Below, piece after piece: positions 7,916-15,833 of a DNA stretch of 46,559 bases. Where the stretch lies: positions 1-46,559 of the forward strand of contig JANLTC010000312.1 in the NCBI GenBank assembly GCA_031362725.1, written 5' to 3'. The stretch comes from PR03 sp031362725 (GTDB taxonomy: Bacteria > Myxococcota_A > UBA9160 > PR03). A program made the position numbers and the translations under genes. Position 1 is the first letter of the stretch; every line of letters begins with the position of its first letter. Below the pieces are notes generated by a model. It ran no database searches. It saw nothing but the letters and a program-made list of their open reading frames with translations, and was not told the DNA's origin.

Positions 7916-8350
7916 ATGCACAGTCTCGAGCAGGTGCTTCGCAATCGCAGTCTCCTGACCGCCCACCCGGGTGACGTCGTCATCGACGTGGTCCGACGCA
8001 TGACGGCTGCACGCGTAGGCGCCGTGACCGTCCTCGACGGAGACCGTCTCGTCGGCGTCTTCTCCGAGCGCGACCTGATGACACGCGTGGTCGTCGAAGG
8101 TCGCGACGCCGAGTCGACCCGGATCGACGAGGTGATGACGCGCGAGGTCGTCACCGCTGAGCTCCACGAAGGTCGCGACGAGTGTCTCGCGAAAATGCAG
8201 GGCGCCGGCTGCCGACACCTCCCCGTGCTCGCCCACGGCCACACGATCGCGATGATCTCGATCCGCGATCTCCTCTGGGACGAAATCGAGGAACAGGTCG
8301 AAGAGATCCGCCAACTCCGCGCCTACGTGTGGCAGACCCCGCCAGCTTGA
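7916..8350 (+). CDS. Tandem CBS-domain protein
   Basis: A 144-residue stand-alone pair of CBS motifs, which normally bind adenine nucleotides and regulate a partner. The first CBS motif spans about 5-65 (DVVRRMTAARVGAVTVLDG, then RLVGVFSERDLMTRVV). The second spans about 70-128 (VMTREVVTAELHEG, CRHLPVLAHG, IAMISIRDLLW). The C-terminus is a charged helix (EIEEQVEEIRQLRAYV), usual in this subgroup. I chose ATG at 7916 because GGAGGT lies nine bases upstream. The longer in-frame start at 7829 lacks a ribosome site and adds a non-homologous stretch. Target protein unknown. Confidence 0.85.
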   Translation: MHSLEQVLRNRSLLTAHPGDVVIDVVRRMTAARVGAVTVLDGDRLVGVFSERDLMTRVVVEGRDAESTRIDEVMTREVVTAELHEGRDECLAKMQGAGCRHLPVLAHGHTIAMISIRDLLWDEIEEQVEEIRQLRAYVWQTPPA

Positions 8351-8365
8351 GCAGATAGGCGGCGC

Positions 8366-9970
8366 TTACTGCGAGAACAGTCCCCTCCGCCCTCGCAGGA
8401 TTTCGCGGGCTGCGTTGCGGCCGCAGGCGCCCATCACGCCGCCACCCGGGTGAGTGCCGGCGCCGCAGAGCCACAGACCCTCGATCGACGTGCGGTAGCG
8501 CGCAAGACCGGGGAGCGGTCGCAGGAAGAGCAGGCGATCGAGCGTCATCGCACCGTGGAAGATGTTGCCGCCGGTGAGACCGAAGACACGCTCCAGATCC
8601 GGCGCCGCCAGCACTTCGCGATGCACGACACTCGCGGTGAACCCCGGTGCGACCTCCTCGACACATGCGAACACGCGATCCGCAAATGCGTCGCGTTCGC
8701 GGTCCCAGCGCGTCGCGTCCCAGCCAGGCGGTACGTGCTGGACGAACATCGACGAGACGTAGCGACCGCGCGGTGCGAGCGACGCATCGAGCACCGACGG
8801 AATCGTCAGCTCGATCATCGGTCGAGCGGGCAGATGACCCGCGGCGGCCTCGGTGAATGAGTCTTCGAGCGCGTTGAGACCGTTCGCGCCGAGGTGAATC
8901 GTGCCGCGGTGTTCAGGCCCGCCAGGTTCGCCTGGCTCCTCGCAGCCGCGGAAACGCGGCAGCCGATCGAGTGCGAGATTGATCTTCACGACGGGGCTCT
9001 TCATGTCGAGCGCACGTAGCGCGGCGACGACGTCGGCCGACAAATGCTCCGCGCCCACGAGTCCCAGCAGCGAGCGCTGCGGATCGGCGCACGACACGAC
9101 CAACGGCGCTTCGAAATCGCGACCGTCTTCCAGCACGACACCGCGCACGCGCCCGTCCTGGACGTCGATCCTCGTCACTGGCGCGTCCGTCTCGATAGTC
9201 GCGCCGGCCGCGCGCGCGGCGCCCGCGATTGCATCCGAGAGTGCGCCCATGCCGCCCTGCACGTAGGCCCAGACGCCGCGGGCACCGCCTGTCTCGCCCA
9301 TCACGTGGTGAAAGAGCACGTAGCCGGTGCCGGGCGTCGAAGGGGATGCCCACGCGCCGATCAGCGCGTCGGTGGCGAGCGTCCCGCGCAACGGTTCGCT
9401 CTCGAACCAGGCTTCGAGCGTGGTTCGCGCTGGCGCAACGAGCAGTTGCGCGACGCGAGCGAGATCGCGACGCATGCCGACCAATGAGCGCGCGACACCG
9501 CCGAGCGTCCGCAGATCTTGCCAACCGAGATTTGCGGGATCGGGCGGTGGCGCGTCGAGCAGCGGCTCGAAGGCACGCGCGGCGCGGTCGAGCAATCGCT
9601 CATAGTCCGGGTAGCGCTCGGCATCACGCTTCGAGAAGCGGCCGATCTCGCGCACACACAGTGCCGCATCGGAACCGAGTAGGAGCCCGCGACCGTCCGC
9701 GAGCGGCGTGAACGACGACGGGTTGCGCCGGAGCAGCCGAAGCCCGTGTGATGCGAGTTCCAGTTCGCGCACGACCACGGGCCGCAACAACCCTGCGACA
9801 TACGCCGCACGCGAAACGTGATGGCCCGGCCAGAGCTCCTCGGTGACGCACGCACCGCCGATACAGGCGCGACGCTCGAGCACCACGGTGCGCAATCCCG
9901 CGCGGGCCAGATAGGCCGACGCGACGAGACCGTTGTGACCGGCTCCGATGACGATCGCATCCACACGCAC
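8366..9970 (-). CDS. PYROXD2-like FAD-dependent oxidoreductase
   Basis: A 534-residue flavoprotein of the phytoene desaturase / PYROXD2 group. The N-terminus is a classic dinucleotide fold (DAIVIGAGHNGLVASAYLAR, then VVLERR and IGGACVTEE). The C-terminal FAD contact GLWLCGAGTHPGGGVMGACG is complete. In this family the substrate is usually unassigned. Carotenoid desaturases are related, but no carotenoid genes are nearby, so I would not call it a crtI. It is convergent with the CBS gene (15-base gap) and divergent from the cvpA-like gene. Confidence 0.88.
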   Translation of the reverse strand: MRVDAIVIGAGHNGLVASAYLARAGLRTVVLERRACIGGACVTEELWPGHHVSRAAYVAGLLRPVVVRELELASHGLRLLRRNPSSFTPLADGRGLLLGSDAALCVREIGRFSKRDAERYPDYERLLDRAARAFEPLLDAPPPDPANLGWQDLRTLGGVARSLVGMRRDLARVAQLLVAPARTTLEAWFESEPLRGTLATDALIGAWASPSTPGTGYVLFHHVMGETGGARGVWAYVQGGMGALSDAIAGAARAAGATIETDAPVTRIDVQDGRVRGVVLEDGRDFEAPLVVSCADPQRSLLGLVGAEHLSADVVAALRALDMKSPVVKINLALDRLPRFRGCEEPGEPGGPEHRGTIHLGANGLNALEDSFTEAAAGHLPARPMIELTIPSVLDASLAPRGRYVSSMFVQHVPPGWDATRWDRERDAFADRVFACVEEVAPGFTASVVHREVLAAPDLERVFGLTGGNIFHGAMTLDRLLFLRPLPGLARYRTSIEGLWLCGAGTHPGGGVMGACGRNAAREILRGRRGLFSQ

Positions 9971-10017
9971 CCGTCGAGTCTACCGACAGCGTGCGCGGCC
10001 GGGCTAAGCTGCGCGCC

Positions 10018-10560
10018 GTGGGGGACATCGTCGACGTCATTGCACTCGCCGTGCTCGCCATCGCGGTGCTGCGCGGCCTGTGGATCGGTCTCGTCCGCGA
10101 GGTGTTCTCGATCGCTGCGCTTGCCGCAGCGATCTTCGCGTTCCGAGCGCTGCGCGAGCCGGTCGCGGCGATGATCGCGGAACGAACGCCGTGGGATCCG
10201 CTGATCGCGACCGCCGTAGCGGGCGGCATCGTCGTGATTGGCGCGCTGTTCTTCGTCACGATCGCCGGTGCGGTCGTGCGGCGCCTGGTCGGCGCCGCGG
10301 GCCTCGGCGCGATCGATCGCATCGGCGGCGCAGTCGTCGGCGCCTGCGAAGGCGCACTGGTCGTTGGGCTCGCGCTGCTCGCGGTGACCGAAGTGCTCGG
10401 GCCGACCGACCCGCTGGTCGCCGGCTCGCGCGCGCTCGCGATCTTCGAGCGTGTCCAGGAATCCGTCGGCGTGGCGCCCGAAAGGCGGGCCGTCTCGCGC
10501 CATGCGCCGCCCGCTATTCCGGCTCGACCCAACGCCCGTGGCGGCGAATCAGTTCGATGA
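10018..10560 (+). CDS. CvpA family membrane protein
   Basis: A 180-residue inner-membrane protein with four predicted hydrophobic helices (about 4-22, 27-45, 60-85 and 105-130) and a polar C-terminal tail. The family signature is present: DIVDVIALAVLAIAVLRGL, GLVREVFSIA and the glycine-rich GAIDRIGGAVVGACEG. In E. coli CvpA is linked to colicin V export and bile or envelope stress. Its molecular role is unknown. GTG 10018 fits homologue starts; an in-frame GTG at 9991 is possible. A TAAGCT box 8 bases before GTG suggests a leaderless or very short-leader transcript. The 3' end overlaps ispG on the other strand by 47 bases. Confidence 0.8.
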   Translation: MGDIVDVIALAVLAIAVLRGLWIGLVREVFSIAALAAAIFAFRALREPVAAMIAERTPWDPLIATAVAGGIVVIGALFFVTIAGAVVRRLVGAAGLGAIDRIGGAVVGACEGALVVGLALLAVTEVLGPTDPLVAGSRALAIFERVQESVGVAPERRAVSRHAPPAIPARPNARGGESVR

Positions 10561-12568
10561 GGCGCGCGTCGGCCTCCGCCTGCGCGACGTGGCGCTCGAC
10601 GCACTCGTGACCCACATAGAGATTCACGACGCCCGGTCCTGATCCGACGTAGCCGAAATCCGCGTCCGCCATCTCGCCCGGCCCGTTCACGATGCAACCC
10701 ATGATGGCGATCTTCACGCCCGAGAGGTGTTGCGTCTGTGCCTTGATGCGCGCGGTCGTCTCCTCGAGGTCGAAGAGCGTGCGGCCACAGGACGGGCAGG
10801 AGATGAACTCGGTCCACGTGGTTCGCTGACGCGCGCCCTGCAGGATCCGGTAGCCGAGAGCCAGCGCATCGCCCGCACGGCCATCGCCGCCCCGAACCGG
10901 AAGCGCGACAGCGTCCCCGATGCCGTCGCAGAGAAGGGCACCGAGATCGGTTGCCGCGTGCAGCAGTTCGGCGTCGTCGGTGGCGTCCGCTTCGCTGCGA
11001 TGGACCAGCACGATCGGGGCTTTCCACCCGAGTGCGCGCATCCGGGCCGCAACGAGTCGCACCGCAGCCACCGGGCGCGCGGCATCCACCGACACCAGAG
11101 CGCGGCGCAACATCGCAGCACGCGATGCGGCGAATGCCCGGTCTACAGCCGAGATCAGCGCCGCAGTATCTCCCGCCAGCGACCACTCGAGCGCGACACC
11201 CGCCCCCACCGCGGCACGCGCCAGCGCGGCGAGCGCTGCTTCCTCATCACGCATCGTCGCGGCAACGATCCAACGTGCGGCAACATCCTTTGCCTGGGGC
11301 GCCAGTGACATCGGCATGCGCAGCGCGAGCGGCACCGTGATGCCGTGACGCGCCATCGCCTCGGCGAACGGCTGCACGCGAGTCAGCGCAGCTTCATCCG
11401 CGACATCGAGACGCAATCCCTCGCAGACGATCTCGCGGCGCACCGCAAACGCATCGGCGAGACGCCACACGGCTGCCTCGGAATCGACCGCCGGCGCGCC
11501 GAGTTCCAGCTCGGCGCGCACCGGTGCATCGCCGCCGAACTCGATCGAGCCGCACGCGACCGCGTCGCTGGCGCGGCGCACATGCTCGTAGGGGTCGTCG
11601 ACGAACGGCCCGCCGGGATCCGGAATCGCAGCTTGGCGGTGCACTGCCTCCGCCCACCGCATCGCAGCGCGCGCAGCAATCGCCCGCGCGACGGGAACTT
11701 CCTTGACCGGGTCTTCCGTCAGCGAAACGCGAATCGTGTCGCCAAGACCGTCTGCGAGCAGCGAGCCGATGCCGATCGCGCTCTTGATGCGACCATCTTC
11801 GCCATCGCCCGCCTCGGTGACACCGACATGGAATGGATAGTCGCCCGGCTTGCCGTGTTTGGCGCGCTCGGCGAGCGACGTCGCGAGCAGCCGGTAGGCC
11901 TGGACCGCCACCTGCGGGTTGCTCGACTTCATGCTGAACACCACGTCGTAGAAGGCTTCATCCTCGCAGACGTCGAGAAACTCGAGTGCCGATTCGACCA
12001 TGCCGCGCGCCGTGTCGCCGTAGCGATTCATCACGCGATCGGAGAGCGAGCCGTGATTGGTGCCAATGCGCAGCGCACGACCGAGTTCCTTGCAGCGGCG
12101 CAACAACGGACGAAAGCGATCCGCGACGCGCGCCAGTTCCTCGTCCCATTGCGCGTCGTCGTAGTCGCGCACCTCGAACTTCTTCTTGTCGGCGAAGTTG
12201 CCCGGGTTGATCCGGACCTTCTCGACGTGCAGGGCGGCGACCAGCGCGGCGTTGGGCGTGAAATGGATGTCCGCGACGAGTGGCACGCGGATGCCCCGGC
12301 GGAACAGCGCTGCGCGGATCTCGCCGAGCGCCTCGGCGTCGCGCACCGATGGCGCGGTGATGCGCACGATCTCGCAGCCGGCCGCGGCGAGTCGCTCCGT
12401 CTGCGCGACGGTCGCCGCGACGTCTTGCGTGTCGGTCGTCGTCATCGACTGGATGCGGATCGGATTGTCGCCGCCGATCTCGACATCACCAACGCGCACG
12501 ACGCGCGTCCGTCGGCGCTGCGGCGCGAACGGATCGCCCGGGAACGGCAACACGGAGCCGATGCTCAC
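10514..12568 (-). CDS. ispG: 4-hydroxy-3-methylbut-2-enyl diphosphate synthase, long form
   Basis: The 4Fe-4S enzyme that converts MEcPP to HMBPP in the MEP pathway. The TIM-barrel N-terminus is clear (IRIQSMTTTDTQD, PLVADIHF, KVRINPGNF, LRIGTNHGSLSDR). The C-terminal iron-sulfur domain has FISCPSCGRTLFDLEE and IMGCIVNGPGEM. At 684 residues it is far longer than the roughly 370-residue E. coli enzyme. The extra central domain (about 300-560) matches the three-domain form of plants, Chlamydia and Bacteroidetes. The GTG start at 12566-12568 overlaps the alaS stop as GTGA. The frame is open upstream through alaS, but that is a shadow. Confidence 0.93.
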   Translation of the reverse strand: MSIGSVLPFPGDPFAPQRRRTRVVRVGDVEIGGDNPIRIQSMTTTDTQDVAATVAQTERLAAAGCEIVRITAPSVRDAEALGEIRAALFRRGIRVPLVADIHFTPNAALVAALHVEKVRINPGNFADKKKFEVRDYDDAQWDEELARVADRFRPLLRRCKELGRALRIGTNHGSLSDRVMNRYGDTARGMVESALEFLDVCEDEAFYDVVFSMKSSNPQVAVQAYRLLATSLAERAKHGKPGDYPFHVGVTEAGDGEDGRIKSAIGIGSLLADGLGDTIRVSLTEDPVKEVPVARAIAARAAMRWAEAVHRQAAIPDPGGPFVDDPYEHVRRASDAVACGSIEFGGDAPVRAELELGAPAVDSEAAVWRLADAFAVRREIVCEGLRLDVADEAALTRVQPFAEAMARHGITVPLALRMPMSLAPQAKDVAARWIVAATMRDEEAALAALARAAVGAGVALEWSLAGDTAALISAVDRAFAASRAAMLRRALVSVDAARPVAAVRLVAARMRALGWKAPIVLVHRSEADATDDAELLHAATDLGALLCDGIGDAVALPVRGGDGRAGDALALGYRILQGARQRTTWTEFISCPSCGRTLFDLEETTARIKAQTQHLSGVKIAIMGCIVNGPGEMADADFGYVGSGPGVVNLYVGHECVERHVAQAEADARLIELIRRHGRWVEPE

Positions 12569-15207
12569 GATGCACCTTGAATGCGCGCGCGCACGAGCGC
12601 GAATGCTTCGTCGATTTTCGCCGGATCGCGCCCGCCCGCCTGCGCGAACTCCGGCCGACCACCGCCCTTGCCGCCCACCGCGGCCGCGGCTTCGCGGATC
12701 AGGTCGCCTGCCTTGAAGCGGCCGGTCAAATCGGGCGTCACGCCGAGCGCGAGCGTGACGCGGCCGTCGGTCGCGGCCGCGAGCAACACGATGCCGCTCT
12801 TCAGCTGTTCGCGGAGTGTGTCGACCATCGCCCGCAGATCGTCGCCATCGGCGCCGTCGATTCTCGCGAGCAGCACCGGGACGCCGCCGACCGTCTCGAC
12901 CTGCGACGCGAGGTCGCCCGACGCCGCAGAGCGCTGCGCGGAATGCAGCACCGCGAGCTCGGCCTCGAGCGCCTTGCGCTCGTCGAGCAATTTCCCGACA
13001 CGGGCTTCCAGGTCGCCGACCGGCGTGCGCAGCGCTTCGGCCGTGCGCTCGAGTACGCGTTCCTGCATCCGCCAACGCTGCAGCGCGTCGGGGCCAGTGA
13101 GTGCCTCGATGCGCCGTACGCCGGACGCGACGCCCGTTTCGCCGATGACCTTCAGCAAGCCGATGTCGCCGGTGGCGCGCGCATGCGTGCCGCCGCACAG
13201 TTCCTTCGAGAAATCGCCAAAGCTCAGCACGCGGACGCGGTCGCCGTACTTCTCGCCGAACATCGCGAGCGCGCCGGCTGCAATCGCGTCGCGGTGAGAC
13301 ATCTCCTCGACGACGGCAGGCTCATTCGATTCGATCCAGCCATTCACCAGGTCTTCGATCCGATCGAGTTCCTCCCGGGTGACGGGCGCATCGTGGCTGA
13401 AGTCGAATCGCAGTCGGGTCGGCGTGACGAGGGAACCGCGCTGGGTTGCATTCGGGCCCAGCACGTCACGGAGCGCGGCGTGCAGGAGATGTGTACCTGA
13501 ATGGTGTCGAACCGACCCACGGCGCAGGCTCTCATCGACGACGAGGAGCGCCAGCTGGTCGACGTGCACCTCGCCCGACACGACCTTGCCGCGATGGACG
13601 ATCAGCGCCCCGACGGGCCGCTGGGTGTCTTCGATTGCGATTCGACCCGTCGGCGTTTCGACGACACCGCGATCACCGACCTGCCCACCGCTCTCGGCGT
13701 AGAAGGGTGTCTGCTCGACGATCACCTCGATCGCGTCGCCGGCGCGCGCCGATTGCACTGCGCCGCTGTTGGCCACCAGCGCCAATACGCGCGATTCGGC
13801 GCGGAGTCCGTGGTAGCCGAGGAACGCGCTCTCGAAATCGCTGGCGAGCTGCGAGTAGAGTGGGCCCACGGCTTCCTGCCCGCTTCCCTTCCACGCGGCG
13901 CGTGCGCGATCGCGCTGCGCGTTCATCGCGGCGTCGAACTCGGCGGAGTCGATGCCGAGCTGATGACCGGCGAGGATGTCTTCGGTGAGATCGACGGGAA
14001 ACCCGAAAGTGTCGTAGAGCCTGAACACCACGTCGCCCGGCAGCACTTGCAACTGCGCGGCCTTCAACTTGCGCACTTCCTCTTCGAGCAGCCCGAGGCC
14101 CTTCGAGAGCGTTTCGAGGAAACGCTCTTCTTCGCGCCGGACGCGACCGGTGATGTAGTCGCGCCGCGCGACCAGCTCGGGGTACGCGTCGCCCATCTCG
14201 TCGATCACCGCGTCCGCGACTTCGAAGAGGAACGGGCGCTCGATGCCGAGCAGCACGCCGTGGCGCGCCGCTCGACGCAAAATCCGGCGCAGCACGTAGC
14301 CACGACCTTCGTTCGAGGGCAACACGCCGTCCGCGATCAGGAACGTGACTGCGCGCGCGTGGTCCGCAACGACGCGCAGCGATACGTCCTTCCCAGGCTC
14401 CGCGCCGATGCGCACGCCCGACAGCTCCTGCGCGCGTTTGAGAATTCCGCGAAACGCATCCGTCTCGTAGTTCCAGTAGACGCCCTGGAGGATGGCCGCC
14501 GTCCGCTCGAGTCCCATGCCGGTGTCGATCGAGGGCTTGGGCAGCGGCGTCATCACGCCATCCGAGTCGCGGCTCCACTGCATGAACACGAGATTCCAGA
14601 ACTCGAGCCAGCGGCCGCAATCGCACGACGGGTCGCACTCGTCCTTCGTGCAACCGGGCTGCTTGCCCCAGTCGTAGTAGATCTCGGAACAAGGGCCACA
14701 GGGACCGGTGTCGCCCATCTGCCAGAAGTTGTCGGCTTCGTCGAGGCGCGTGATGCGATTCGCAGCGACGCCCACTTCCTCGCGCCAGATGCGCTCGGCC
14801 TCGTCGTCCTCGCGGAACACCGTGATGGCGAGCTTCTCCGGAGGGATCGCGAGGTGCAGCGTGATCAGCTCCCAGGCCCACGCGATCGCTTCGGCCTTGA
14901 AGTAGTCACCGAACGAGAAGTTGCCGAGCATCTCGAAGAAGGTGTGATGGCGCGCGGTGCGACCGACGTTCTCGAGATCGTTGTGCTTGCCGGACACGCG
15001 CATGCACTTTTGCGACGAGGTCGCGCGCGTGTAGTCGCGCGTCTCCTCGCCGGTGAAGACCCGCTTGAACGGCACCATGCCCGCATTGGTGAACAGCAGC
15101 GTCGGATCGCCTTCGGGAACCAGAGATCCACTCGCGACGACGCGGTGGCCGCGCTCCTCGAAAAAGCGCAGGAAGGTGCTGCGGATCTCGCGACTCGACA
15201 GAGGCAA
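12565..15207 (-). CDS. alaS: Alanyl-tRNA synthetase
   Basis: An 880-residue class II synthetase that charges tRNA-Ala. The order is complete: aminoacylation domain (HTFFEMLGNFSFGDYFK, DTGMGLERTA), editing domain with the zinc ligands HSGTHLLHAALR and CGGTHARATGDIG, then the C-Ala/DHHA1 domain (GGKGGGRPEFAQAGG). Length is standard. The start is an uncommon TTG at 15205-15207 with GAGGT seven bases upstream, and the first residues (SSREIRSTFLRFFEERGH) match family starts exactly. It is co-transcribed with ispG by a GTGA overlap. A perfect hairpin at 15277-15302 lies upstream. Confidence 0.97.
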   Translation of the reverse strand: MPLSSREIRSTFLRFFEERGHRVVASGSLVPEGDPTLLFTNAGMVPFKRVFTGEETRDYTRATSSQKCMRVSGKHNDLENVGRTARHHTFFEMLGNFSFGDYFKAEAIAWAWELITLHLAIPPEKLAITVFREDDEAERIWREEVGVAANRITRLDEADNFWQMGDTGPCGPCSEIYYDWGKQPGCTKDECDPSCDCGRWLEFWNLVFMQWSRDSDGVMTPLPKPSIDTGMGLERTAAILQGVYWNYETDAFRGILKRAQELSGVRIGAEPGKDVSLRVVADHARAVTFLIADGVLPSNEGRGYVLRRILRRAARHGVLLGIERPFLFEVADAVIDEMGDAYPELVARRDYITGRVRREEERFLETLSKGLGLLEEEVRKLKAAQLQVLPGDVVFRLYDTFGFPVDLTEDILAGHQLGIDSAEFDAAMNAQRDRARAAWKGSGQEAVGPLYSQLASDFESAFLGYHGLRAESRVLALVANSGAVQSARAGDAIEVIVEQTPFYAESGGQVGDRGVVETPTGRIAIEDTQRPVGALIVHRGKVVSGEVHVDQLALLVVDESLRRGSVRHHSGTHLLHAALRDVLGPNATQRGSLVTPTRLRFDFSHDAPVTREELDRIEDLVNGWIESNEPAVVEEMSHRDAIAAGALAMFGEKYGDRVRVLSFGDFSKELCGGTHARATGDIGLLKVIGETGVASGVRRIEALTGPDALQRWRMQERVLERTAEALRTPVGDLEARVGKLLDERKALEAELAVLHSAQRSAASGDLASQVETVGGVPVLLARIDGADGDDLRAMVDTLREQLKSGIVLLAAATDGRVTLALGVTPDLTGRFKAGDLIREAAAAVGGKGGGRPEFAQAGGRDPAKIDEAFALVRARIQGAS

Positions 15208-15276
15208 GGAGGGGACCTCGGCGATGGGGGGGCGAGTCTAACGGAGGGATCCGCGCCTTGCCCCGAGGGGTTCAAC

Positions 15277-15302
15277 GCTGGCTCGGGCGAACCCGAGCCA
15301 GC
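15277..15302 (-). terminator. Perfect 11-bp hairpin upstream of alaS
   Basis: GCTGGCTCGGG, four loop bases, and CCCGAGCCAGC form a perfect stem. On the minus strand the loop reads TTCG, a stable tetraloop sequence. No clear T-run follows, so it is an atypical intrinsic terminator at best. It sits at the ruined 3' end of the SnoaL-like pseudogene and about 70 bases before alaS, and could end the former or regulate the latter. Confidence 0.5.
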
Positions 15303-15681
15303 ACGAGCATCGACGTAGTGGGTGTCGCGCGCGGCGAGTCGTGGGTCGTCGAAGTCGCTGAACGTCGCGCCGCGCACCTCGAAGCGCTCGCCGCTCGGCG
15401 CCAGCCCGAGATAGGAACCTGGTGTGTGCCGCTCATCGTTCGGGGATCTGCGTTGGTGTGGCCGCCGATCAGCAGCATGTGTCGCTCGAGTTTCAGATCC
15501 GGAAACGCTGCGAGGAGAGCGGTGGTGCGCGCGCGAATCACTTCGCGACCGCGCGCGACACCGCCCGAAGTGGCGTTTACGACCTCGGCATTCTCCTGGA
15601 ATACGGCCGCGACGGCAGTCGCGTCGCGCGCATTCCAAGCGCGGAGGTCGCGTGATTGGCGGCGAGGGTCCGGTCGCGCAT
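15300..15681 (-). pseudogene. SnoaL-like (NTF2-fold) pseudogene with at least two frameshifts
   Basis: Three minus-strand frames together spell one SnoaL/ester-cyclase-like protein. Frame one starts with ATG at 15679-15681 (MRDRTLAANHA). The frame then shifts to one reading AWNARDATAVAAVFQENAEV, REVIRARTTALLAAFPDLKL and MLLIGGHTNA. Near 15425-15445 it shifts again to GSYLGLAPSGERFEVRGATF, SDFDD and ARDTHYVD. Each piece is in the order expected for the fold, and no single frame gives the whole. The last piece has no proper stop and runs into the hairpin at 15277-15302. Sequencing error is possible, but two shifts plus a lost end favour decay. Confidence 0.75.
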
Positions 15682-15710
15682 CGGGGTCTCCTCGATGGCA
15701 GTTTCCCCAA

Positions 15711-15782
15711 GTCGCGAGCCGCAGGCGAGCGGCGAGGTCCGTGAGTTGGTTTCCCGCGTAGCGAGTCGCAGGCGAGCGGCGA
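15711..15782. repeat. Two further copies of the 28-base dispersed repeat
   Basis: A shortened copy at 15711-15735 and a full one at 15755-15782 match the units at 2127-2154 and 2169-2196, sharing the core GCGAG, three to four bases, GGCGAGCGGCGA. In this pair the flanking GGTCCRTGAGTTG is also duplicated, so the repeated block here is about 45 bases. It lies in the divergent gap between the SnoaL-like pseudogene and hflX. Confidence 0.7.
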
Positions 15783-15833
15783 GGTCCATGAGTTGAGGTG
15801 GCGGAGCCGACGTGCGGTCCGCATCCTGCGCCC

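Noticed and set aside
9991..10017. Longer start for the CvpA-like protein
   Set aside because: The nine extra residues do not match homologue starts and lack a ribosome site; GTG 10018 is preferred, though not proven.
12569..13198. Upstream extension of ispG through alaS
   Set aside because: The in-frame extension is Arg-rich shadow sequence on the same strand as alaS. Homology of IspG begins at the GTG at 12568.
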